Below are positions 56,436 to 64,000 of a DNA stretch of 64,000 nt, piece after piece. Every line of letters begins with the position of its first letter. Position 1 is the stretch's first letter. Under the pieces are notes generated by a model. The model was not told the origin of the DNA. It ran no database searches and was given only the letters and a program-made list of their open reading frames with translations. Source of the DNA: Neisseriaceae bacterium TC5R-5. Its GTDB lineage: Bacteria; Pseudomonadota; Gammaproteobacteria; Burkholderiales; Chromobacteriaceae. The stretch covers positions 3,500 through 67,499 of the forward strand of contig JACCFC020000001.1 in assembly GCA_020830965.2 (NCBI GenBank), read 5' to 3'. The translations under genes were made by a program, and so were the position numbers.

Positions 56436-58337
56436 ATGCTAGACATTCGCCTGCCCGATGGTTCCATCCGTTCGTTCGATAAGCCTGTAACGGTTTATGA
56501 AGTGGCCGCATCTATTGGAACCGGTCTTGCGCGCGCAGCGTTGGCAGGGCGGGTGGATGGGGTATTGGTTGATACTTCGTATTGCATAGACCGCAATGTT
56601 GGGCTGGCCATTGTGACGGATAAAGACGCTGATGGCTTGTCTATTATTCGGCACTCTACCGCACACTTATTAGCCTATGCGGTGAAAGAGCTTTTTCCTG
56701 ATGCGCAAGTCACTATAGGCCCAGAAATTGAAAATGGCTTTTATTACGACTTTGCTTATAAGCGTCCGTTTACGCCAGAAGACCTGATCGCTATTGAAAA
56801 GAAAATGGCCGAGCTGGCAAAAAAAGATATCGCGGTTGAGCGTTACGAATTACCACGTGATGAGGCGATTGCTTACTTTAAAAGCATAGGTGAAGCCTAT
56901 AAAGCGGAGATTATCGAGTCGATTCCAGCAGGCGAAGTGCTTTCGCTCTATCGGGAGGGTGAGTTTACCGATCTTTGTCGTGGCCCTCATGTTCCGTCTA
57001 CTGGCAAATTAAAAATCTTCAAGCTGATGAAAGTTGCTGGCGCATATTGGCGTGGAGACAGCAAGAATGAAATGTTGCAGCGTATTTATGGTACAGCTTG
57101 GGCGAAGAAAGAAGATTTGGATGCCTATTTGTATATGCTGGAAGAGGCAGAAAAACGTGATCATCGCAAACTAGGTGTGCAATTAGATTTGTTTCATTTG
57201 CAGGACGAAGCACCAGGCATGGTTTTTTGGCATCCCAAAGGCTGGCAGCTGTGGCAGAACGTTGAACAATATATGCGTGGCAAACTGGTGCAGGAAGGCT
57301 ATCAGGAAGTCCGTACTCCTATGATGATGGATGTTTCCTTGTGGCAAAAGTCTGGCCACTGGCAAAACTATCAGGAAAATATGTTCATCACTGAGTCTGA
57401 GAAGCGTGACTATGCAGTGAAACCAATGAACTGTCCTGGTCACATTCAGATATTTAACAATAGTTTGCGTTCGTATCGAGATTTGCCGCTGCGTTATGCA
57501 GAGTTTGGTTCCTGTCACCGCAATGAGCCGGGTGGGGCGCTGCATGGCATCATGCGAGTGCGTGGTTTTGTGCAGGATGATGGCCATATCTTTTGTACGG
57601 AAGATCAGGTTAATCAGGAGGCGATGGCATTTCATCGGCTTACTATGGAGGTCTATCAGCGCTTTGGCTTTGATAAGGTCACCATCAAACTGGCTTTGCG
57701 CCCGGAAAAGCGTTTAGGTTCGGAAGAAGTGTGGGATAAAGCAGAGCAAGGAATGCGCGCAGCCTTGCAGGCTTGTGGCGTGGCATGGGAAGAGTTGCCG
57801 GGAGAGGGTGCATTTTATGGTCCTAAAATTGAGTATCATGTAAAAGATGCCTTGGGACGTTCTTGGCAGTGTGGTACCTTGCAATTAGATTTCATGTTAC
57901 CGGAAAGCCTTGACGCTGAATATGTGGCGGATGATAACAGTCGTAAACGTCCGGTTATGCTACATCGAGCGGTGCTGGGATCCTTGGAGCGCTTCTTGGG
58001 TATTTTGATTGAAAACCATGCAGGTGCTTTCCCGTTATGGTTGGCACCGGTGCAGTTGGTGGTTATGAATATTACCGAAGCGCAATCCGATTATGCGTCT
58101 GAAATAGCTGAAACATTGAAGAAACAAGGCTTCCGTGTACATCTCGACTTGAGAAACGAGAAGATCGGCTATAAAATTCGCGAATACAGTCTGCAAAAAC
58201 TACCGTACCAGATCATTGTCGGAGATAAGGAAAAAGCTGCCGGTTTGGTTGCTGTCCGTACACGTGGTGAGGATTTGGGTACGTTGTCGTTAGAGGCTCT
58301 GGTGGCTCGGCTGAGAGCAGAAATACCAGCAGTCTGA
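56436..58337 (+). CDS. thrS: Threonine--tRNA ligase
   Basis: Charges tRNA-Thr and edits misacylated Ser-tRNA. The protein is 633 aa from the ATG at 56436, five bases after GGAG; the earlier in-frame start at 56340 lies inside the terminator region. The N-terminal TGS domain is followed by the editing domain with [11 protein letters not shown] and the class II core with [10 protein letters not shown] and [19 protein letters not shown]. It opens the translation-factor cluster that runs to tRNA-Pro. Confidence 0.97.
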   Translation: MLDIRLPDGSIRSFDKPVTVYEVAASIGTGLARAALAGRVDGVLVDTSYCIDRNVGLAIVTDKDADGLSIIRHSTAHLLAYAVKELFPDAQVTIGPEIENGFYYDFAYKRPFTPEDLIAIEKKMAELAKKDIAVERYELPRDEAIAYFKSIGEAYKAEIIESIPAGEVLSLYREGEFTDLCRGPHVPSTGKLKIFKLMKVAGAYWRGDSKNEMLQRIYGTAWAKKEDLDAYLYMLEEAEKRDHRKLGVQLDLFHLQDEAPGMVFWHPKGWQLWQNVEQYMRGKLVQEGYQEVRTPMMMDVSLWQKSGHWQNYQENMFITESEKRDYAVKPMNCPGHIQIFNNSLRSYRDLPLRYAEFGSCHRNEPGGALHGIMRVRGFVQDDGHIFCTEDQVNQEAMAFHRLTMEVYQRFGFDKVTIKLALRPEKRLGSEEVWDKAEQGMRAALQACGVAWEELPGEGAFYGPKIEYHVKDALGRSWQCGTLQLDFMLPESLDAEYVADDNSRKRPVMLHRAVLGSLERFLGILIENHAGAFPLWLAPVQLVVMNITEAQSDYASEIAETLKKQGFRVHLDLRNEKIGYKIREYSLQKLPYQIIVGDKEKAAGLVAVRTRGEDLGTLSLEALVARLRAEIPAV

Positions 58338-58382
58338 AGTTAGTTATTGCAGGCATTTGATGATTAATTAGGAGATTTGGCT

Positions 58383-58901
58383 ATAGCTCAGGAACGCGAA
58401 GCACGGATTAATGGCGAGATTACCGCTCGTGAGGTCCGTCTGGTAGGTAAAGAAGGTGAGCAGATTGGGGTTGTTAGTCTGCGTGAAGCAATTGCTCTGG
58501 CGGAAGAGGCCGATGTTGACTTGGTGGAAATATCACCAACAGCACAGCCTCCTGTTTGTAAGCTAATGGACTACGGTAAGTACAAGTATGAAATGTCCAA
58601 AAAGCGCCATGAGGCCAAGCAAAAGCAGAAACAAGTCCAGATCAAGGAAATCAAGTTTCGACCAGGGACCGATGATGGCGATTACAACGTCAAATTGCGT
58701 AACTTGGTGCGTTTCCTGACGGATGGTGACAAGGCTAAGATTACTCTGCGCTTTCGTGGTCGTGAGATGGCTCACCAGAATATTGGTTTGGAGTTGTTAA
58801 AGCGAGTGGAAGCCGATCTGGCTGAAATTGCCGTGGTAGAACAGTTCCCCAAGCTAGAAGGTCGTCAGATGGTTATGATGATTGCGCCGAAGAAGAAATA
58901 G
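58383..58901 (+). CDS. infC: Translation initiation factor IF-3 with probable AUA start
   Basis: Controls start-codon selection and subunit separation on the 30S ribosome. The protein is 172 aa from an ATA at 58383, which lies 8 bases after the GGAG at 58371-58374 and gives [12 protein letters not shown], the usual IF-3 beginning. The only in-frame alternative, TTG at 58377, is just 2 bases from that site. No in-frame ATG exists near the start. Rare start codons on infC (AUU in E. coli) allow autoregulation by IF-3, so AUA here would work the same way. Later blocks [25 protein letters not shown] and [15 protein letters not shown] are typical. Confidence 0.93.
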   Translation: MAQEREARINGEITAREVRLVGKEGEQIGVVSLREAIALAEEADVDLVEISPTAQPPVCKLMDYGKYKYEMSKKRHEAKQKQKQVQIKEIKFRPGTDDGDYNVKLRNLVRFLTDGDKAKITLRFRGREMAHQNIGLELLKRVEADLAEIAVVEQFPKLEGRQMVMMIAPKKK

Positions 58902-58919
58902 TCGGTATAATGTCCGGCT

Positions 58920-58948
58920 CAATACGGCAGGCTAGTCCTGCCGTATTG
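58920..58948 (+). promoter_or_regulatory. Perfect 12-bp hairpin between infC and rpmI
   Basis: CAATACGGCAGG and CCTGCCGTATTG form a perfect stem with loop CTAGT, 18 bp after the infC stop. No T-run follows, so it is more likely an RNA processing or L20-type autoregulatory structure than a terminator. In E. coli, L20 binds RNA structures in this same interval to repress rpmI-rplT. Confidence 0.5.
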
Positions 58949-59061
58949 ATTTGCTGGCTGATAATGATCTGCCTAAAAGCGTGGCGCAGTGGTAACAAGT
59001 ACCTGATGTTGTTGGGTCACCCTGTGTCTAAATCTAAACAAAATTCTGCGGGAGCATTTCC

Positions 59062-59259
59062 ATGCCGAAAATGAAAACCAAATCAAGCGCGAAAAAGCGT
59101 CTCAAAGTATTGGGTAGCGGTGGAGTTAAGCGCTCATACGCGTTTAAGCGTCACATCCTGACTAAAAAAACCACTAAGAACAAACGCCAATTGCGTGGTA
59201 CTACCATGGTAGATAGCACAAATATGGCTTCTGTTCGCGCTATGTTGCCCTACGCTTAA
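59062..59259 (+). CDS. rpmI: Large ribosomal subunit protein bL35
   Basis: A 65-aa basic ribosomal protein: [20 protein letters not shown] at the start and LPYA at the end are typical. A purine-rich GCGGGAGC ahead of the start serves as ribosome binding site. It lies 160 bp after infC and 12 bp before rplT, with which it forms an operon. Confidence 0.97.
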   Translation: MPKMKTKSSAKKRLKVLGSGGVKRSYAFKRHILTKKTTKNKRQLRGTTMVDSTNMASVRAMLPYA

Positions 59260-59271
59260 GGAGATTAAAAT

Positions 59272-59631
59272 ATGCCACGCGTAAAACGCGGTGTAACCGC
59301 TCGTGCTCGTCACAAGAAAATACTTGCTCTGGCCAAAGGCTATCGCGGCCGCCGCAAGAATGTCTATCGTATCGCCAAACAGGCGGTAATGAAGGCTGGT
59401 CAATACGCTTACCGTGACCGTCGTCAGAAAAAGCGCATATTCCGCAAGTTGTGGATTGTGCGTATCAATGCAGCTGCTCGTGAAAATGGTCTATCCTACA
59501 GCAAGTTCATGAATGGTCTGAAAAAAGCGGCTATTGAGATTGACCGTAAGGTTTTAGCTGATTTGGCTGTATTTGATAAACCAGCTTTCAGCCTGATTGT
59601 TGAAAAAGCCAAAGTAAGCCTTGCGGCTTAA
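59272..59631 (+). CDS. rplT: Large ribosomal subunit protein bL20
   Basis: A 119-aa basic protein needed for 50S assembly, also the repressor of its own operon in E. coli. It begins [20 protein letters not shown] and contains the [20 protein letters not shown] block. It follows rpmI by 12 bp with GGAG upstream, and ends at an intrinsic terminator. Confidence 0.98.
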   Translation: MPRVKRGVTARARHKKILALAKGYRGRRKNVYRIAKQAVMKAGQYAYRDRRQKKRIFRKLWIVRINAAARENGLSYSKFMNGLKKAAIEIDRKVLADLAVFDKPAFSLIVEKAKVSLAA

Positions 59632-59652
59632 GCTTTTTTACTAGGTTTGTAT

Positions 59653-59677
59653 AGGGAGGCTCTTGCCTCCCTTTTTT
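59653..59677 (+). terminator. Terminator after rplT
   Basis: AGGGAGG and CCTCCCT form a 7-bp stem with loop CTCTTG, followed by a run of T. It separates the ribosomal protein genes from pheS. Confidence 0.85.
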
Positions 59678-59697
59678 GATGCGCTTCTGCTAGAGCG

Positions 59698-60749
<1,052 letters not shown>

Positions 60750-60768
60750 TCATCTACGGAGCCAAAGC

Positions 60769-63126
60769 ATGCAATTTTCTGAACAATGGCTGAGAAGCTG
60801 GGTGAATCCATCGATGACGACGGATGAACTGTCCTACCTATTAACGATGTCTGGTCTGGAAGTAGAAGAGGTCGTTGCTGCGGCACCACCATTTAATGGT
60901 GTGGTGATTGCCGAAGTCAAAGAAGTTTATAAACATGAAAATGCCGACCGTCTGCGTGTGACCAAGGTCGATGCCGGTCTTGGTGAACTGGTGCAAATAG
61001 TTTGCGGCGCACCGAATGTTGCCGTGGGTTTGAAAGTGCCATGTGCATTACCTGGAGCGCTGCTGCCCGGTGATTTTAAAATCAAGACAAGCAAAATGCG
61101 TGGCGTGGAATCTAATGGCATGCTGTGTTCTGGTAAGGAAATCGGGGTGCCAGATGATGCCGATGGCTTGCTGGTGCTACCCGCTGATGCACCAATCGGC
61201 GAAAATATTCGTGACTATTTGGCGTTGAATGATCAACTGTTTGCCTTAAAAATCACACCGAACCGTGCAGACTGCCTATCGATTCGCGGCATTGCGCGCG
61301 AAGTAGCCGCCTTGACTGGGGCTGAGCTAGCGCCGGTAGCACTGAAAGCTGCCGAAATTCAGATTAGCGATAGCCTGCCGGTAAGTATCGAGGCAGTGCA
61401 GGGCTGTGGTCGTTATTTGGGCCGTGTGCTACGTCATGTGAATGCTGCTGCACCAACGCCAGCGTGGATGAAGCAGCGACTGGAGCGTGCTGGTTTACGT
61501 TCTATTTCTGCCATTGTCGATATTACCAATTACGTACTGTTAGAGCAGGGGCAGCCGATGCACGCTTTCGATCTGGCTAAGCTCGATGGTGGCATTGTTG
61601 TGCGTATGGCTCGCGACGGTGAGGAATTACTGTGCCTGAATGAAAAAATGGTACGTTTAAATACCAGTCAGATGGTGATTGCCGATAGCAGCAAAGTGCT
61701 GGCTCTGGCAGGCATAATGGGTGGCGAAGAAAGTGGCGTAACAACAAGTAGTACCGATATTTTCTTGGAAAGTGCTTTTTTTGCACCCCTGGCGATTGCC
61801 GGTAAGGCACGAGAGCTGGGCTTTAGCTCCGATTCCTCTTTCCGCTATGAGCGGGGAGTAGACTTCCAACTGCAATATGAGGGGATGGAGCGTGCGACGG
61901 CTTTAGTGCTGGAGATTTGCGGTGGTCAAGCAGGCCCGGTGGTTGAGCAAATCGCTAAACTACCGGTAAGGCCCGCAGTTTGTTTACGTACTGCACGTGT
62001 ATCTAAAGTACTAGGTATTAATTTTAGTGGCCAGCAAGTGGCTGATATCCTGACACGTTTGGGCTTACAGTATCAGTTGGCTGCTGAGGTCTTTACCGTG
62101 CAGGTGCCTTCGTTCCGTTTTGATATTGAAATCGAAGAAGATTTGATCGAAGAGGTGGCGCGTGTTTATGGTTATGACAATATTCCGGCAGAAGCACCAC
62201 GCTCGACGCTACGCATGCTGGCACAACCGGAGAACTTGCGTTCGCGTGATCAGATTCGCCATTTGCTGGCGGATCGTGACTATCAGGAAGTGCTCACTTA
62301 TGCCTTCGTTGATGAAGCTTGGGAGCGTGACTTTGCCGCCAATGATCAGGCCATACGCTTGATTAACCCGATTGCCGCGCATATGGCGGTGATGCGCTCT
62401 ACTTTGATTGGCGGTCTGCTGGATGTTTTAGTCAGCAATCTGAATCGTAAGCAAGTGCGTGTGCGGATATTTGAAGTGGCCCGGGTATTTCATCAGTCTG
62501 CTGAGTGGTTTGCCCAGCCAGAAAAGGTAGCGGGCCTGACTTGGGGGCATCGTTGCGCTGAGCAGTGGGCTGAGCCTGCCGAGCAGATAGATTTCTTCGA
62601 TGCTAAAGCCGATGTAGAAGCACTGCTGCACCCGTACAAAGCAAATTATCGTCCTGCAGCCCATCCGGCCTGTCATCCAGGGCGCTGCGCTGAGGTGGTG
62701 TTGAATGATCAGGTAATCGGTATCGTTGGTGAGCTACATCCTAAGTGGGTGCAGCAGTATGATTTATCTACCGCACCAGTATTATTTGAGCTTGATTTAG
62801 CAGCCTTACAGAATCGCCAACTGATTCAAGCCAAAACGGTCAGTAAATTTCAAGCAGTACGGCGTGATTTGGCCTTATTGATCGATGAAACAGTATCTGT
62901 GGCCGATCTGCTAGCCAATTTTGCCAAACATCGTACCGATATCGTTTTGGATGTGGCACTGTTTGACGTCTACCGTGGTAAAGGGGTGCCAGAAGGTAAG
63001 AAGAGCTTGGCTTTTGCTGTCTTGTTGCAGCACAATGGCCGGACTTTGACCGATGAGGATACGCAAGCTGCCATTAACGCTTTGTTGGCTGGTGTAACTG
63101 AGTTGGGTGCACAACTGCGCAATTAA
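60769..63126 (+). CDS. pheT: Phenylalanine--tRNA ligase beta subunit
   Basis: Beta subunit of PheRS, 785 aa, with the tRNA-binding and editing functions. In order: an EMAP-like OB domain (about 40-150, VVIAEVKEVYKHENADRLRV), the B3/B4 editing region (ITNYVLLEQGQPMHAFD), the B5 domain and a C-terminal anticodon-binding FDX-ACB domain (SKFQAVRRDLALLIDE). It is cotranscribed with pheS and followed 88 bp later by ihfA, the standard order. Confidence 0.97.
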   Translation: MQFSEQWLRSWVNPSMTTDELSYLLTMSGLEVEEVVAAAPPFNGVVIAEVKEVYKHENADRLRVTKVDAGLGELVQIVCGAPNVAVGLKVPCALPGALLPGDFKIKTSKMRGVESNGMLCSGKEIGVPDDADGLLVLPADAPIGENIRDYLALNDQLFALKITPNRADCLSIRGIAREVAALTGAELAPVALKAAEIQISDSLPVSIEAVQGCGRYLGRVLRHVNAAAPTPAWMKQRLERAGLRSISAIVDITNYVLLEQGQPMHAFDLAKLDGGIVVRMARDGEELLCLNEKMVRLNTSQMVIADSSKVLALAGIMGGEESGVTTSSTDIFLESAFFAPLAIAGKARELGFSSDSSFRYERGVDFQLQYEGMERATALVLEICGGQAGPVVEQIAKLPVRPAVCLRTARVSKVLGINFSGQQVADILTRLGLQYQLAAEVFTVQVPSFRFDIEIEEDLIEEVARVYGYDNIPAEAPRSTLRMLAQPENLRSRDQIRHLLADRDYQEVLTYAFVDEAWERDFAANDQAIRLINPIAAHMAVMRSTLIGGLLDVLVSNLNRKQVRVRIFEVARVFHQSAEWFAQPEKVAGLTWGHRCAEQWAEPAEQIDFFDAKADVEALLHPYKANYRPAAHPACHPGRCAEVVLNDQVIGIVGELHPKWVQQYDLSTAPVLFELDLAALQNRQLIQAKTVSKFQAVRRDLALLIDETVSVADLLANFAKHRTDIVLDVALFDVYRGKGVPEGKKSLAFAVLLQHNGRTLTDEDTQAAINALLAGVTELGAQLRN

Positions 63127-63214
63127 GAGACTGTTACTGTTATTAGAGCGAGCTCTTTACTGCTTAGAAAAATCTAGGTGGTAATAAGTCATTATTGAAG
63201 TTTGAAAGGGTGTC

Positions 63215-63517
63215 ATGACTTTAACGAAGGCTGAACTTGCCGATATGCTGTTTGTTCAGGTAGGGCTGAACAAACGAGAAGCCAAGGAGATTGTTGAATC
63301 CTTTTTTGAGGAAATTCGGTTGGCTTTGGAGACTGGGGACTCAGTGAAACTATCTGGTTTTGGTAATTTCCAACTGCGCGACAAGCCGCAGCGGCCCGGG
63401 CGTAACCCTAAGACCGGGGAAGAGATTCCGATTACTGCGCGGCGTGTGGTGACTTTCCATGCCAGTCAGAAACTTAAAGGAATGGTCGAGCAATACCATG
63501 CAAATAAGCAAGGTTGA
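63215..63517 (+). CDS. ihfA: Integration host factor subunit alpha
   Basis: One half of the IHF heterodimer that bends DNA at promoters, origins and recombination sites. The protein has 100 aa. The DNA-binding arm contains [20 protein letters not shown], and the start [22 protein letters not shown] is typical of the alpha subunit. It overlaps the following MerR-like gene by 20 bp. Confidence 0.97.
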   Translation: MTLTKAELADMLFVQVGLNKREAKEIVESFFEEIRLALETGDSVKLSGFGNFQLRDKPQRPGRNPKTGEEIPITARRVVTFHASQKLKGMVEQYHANKQG

Positions 63518-63851
63518 ACTACCCTCAATTCCATCCAAGCGCTATTTCACTATTAATGAAGTAGCGCAGCTGGCTGGTGTAAAGCCCCATATCCTACGGT
63601 ATTGGGAGCGGGAGTTTGCGCTATTGCGCCAGGTGCAACGCAGAGGGAACCGTCGGTATTACCAGCACCAAGAGGTGTTGTTGGTGCGGAGAATACGTGG
63701 TTTGTTATACGACGATGGTTTTACCATCCAAGGTGCTCGTCAGCATCTGGAGGTGGGTGGTGTCAAAATTCTCCCGGCTACAGCTCAGGAAGTTAGGGTT
63801 GAATTAGAATCTATTTTGAATTGGCTCGATTCTAGTCTTGGCAAAGATTAG
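63498..63851 (+). CDS. MerR family transcriptional regulator
   Basis: A 117-aa regulator that consists mainly of a MerR-type winged HTH (about 16-85, [25 protein letters not shown]). It has no clear metal- or ligand-binding tail. The start at 63498 overlaps the end of ihfA by 20 bp. Such short MerR-like proteins follow ihfA in most beta- and gammaproteobacteria; their targets are not well known. Confidence 0.92.
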   Translation: MQISKVELPSIPSKRYFTINEVAQLAGVKPHILRYWEREFALLRQVQRRGNRRYYQHQEVLLVRRIRGLLYDDGFTIQGARQHLEVGGVKILPATAQEVRVELESILNWLDSSLGKD

Positions 63852-63884
63852 AACTTAGTTTATTATTGCTCCTCTTTGTGAAGT

Positions 63885-63961
63885 CGGGGTGTGGCGCAGC
63901 CTGGTAGCGCACCTGCATGGGGTGCAGGGGGTCGGAAGTTCGAGTCTTCTCACCCCGACCA
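63885..63961 (+). tRNA. tRNA-Pro (GGG)
   Basis: A complete 77-nt tRNA with encoded CCA. CGGGGTG pairs with CACCCCG in the acceptor stem, the D arm is GGCGCAGCCTGGTAGCGC, and the anticodon arm has stem CCTGC/GCAGG around loop ATGGGGT, giving anticodon GGG. The T arm contains AGTTCGAGTC. It follows the MerR-like gene by 33 bp. Confidence 0.95.
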
Positions 63962-64000
63962 AAGATCAGTCAATAATAAACGGCCCGTTAGAGGTGTCGT

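Noticed and set aside
59679..59693. A phenylalanine leader peptide for pheS
   Set aside because: The mini-ORF has four codons with a single Phe codon and no ribosome binding site.

Overview
The window is a typical stretch of betaproteobacterial chromosome, most likely from the order Neisseriales. That placement is inference: it rests on a DksA with a single zinc-finger cysteine, a PhaR/phasin pair, type IV pilus motors pilT/pilU next to yggS-proC-yggT, HemJ-type haem synthesis, and the block thrS-infC-rpmI-rplT-pheS-pheT-ihfA-merR-tRNA-Pro. Base composition looks near 50% GC by eye. Most genes are intact housekeeping genes.

Layout. 1-3443 is the right part of a decayed integrative element: a non-coding AT-rich stretch, a P4-type tyrosine recombinase on the minus strand, a leader region with two terminators and a hairpin around a short Ash-like ORF, and two overlapping small genes. 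3515-3712 holds two copies of a 73-bp repeat. 3816-9143 carries hpd, ftsK and two methyltransferase genes. 9418-13050 encodes a large intimin/invasin-type adhesin. 13339-18715 has tyrB, a LysR/SDR divergent pair, a DeoR regulator, an AroG-type DAHP synthase and dksA. 18986-23988 has a cytochrome c, yggT, proC, yggS and the pilus retraction motors. 23985-30193 has a TetR regulator, a FUSC-like membrane protein between two MITE copies, and a minus-strand run (DUF2214, M48 protease, HemJ, secreted protein, CYTH protein, hemL) linked to haem synthesis. 30267-34926 has rubredoxin, thiD-thiE, an HDOD protein and a chemoreceptor. 34977-42184 has murJ, rpsT, pldA, a zinc ribbon protein, a DUF502 protein, aspS and a peroxiredoxin. 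42250-45693 is a guanidinobutyrase-like catabolic cluster: symporter, ureohydrolase and divergent LysR regulator. 45695-48856 has a divergent cobalamin-adenosyltransferase-like protein, an M14 peptidase, a phasin and phaR. 48940-56056 has mutL, dedA, secF-secD-yajC and tgt. 56184-63961 is the tRNA-Val / thrS to tRNA-Pro translation cluster.

The most distinctive non-gene signal is a family of about 112-bp elements with inverted ends near GAGCCGCTAACAAAAC. There are four complete copies and one end fragment between 13 kb and 38 kb. Three copies have matching 3-bp TNA target duplications and the fourth a one-base mismatch (TTG/TTA), which suggests a non-autonomous IS5/IS1031-like MITE. One copy lies directly before the tyrB ribosome binding site, two flank the FUSC-like gene, and the fragment starts at the stop codon of pldA. 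Other points of note are a probable AUA start codon for infC, two mutually exclusive hairpins before thrS, and a P4-immunity-like leader beside the integrase. I found no CRISPR array, no complete insertion sequence and no recognisable defence system.
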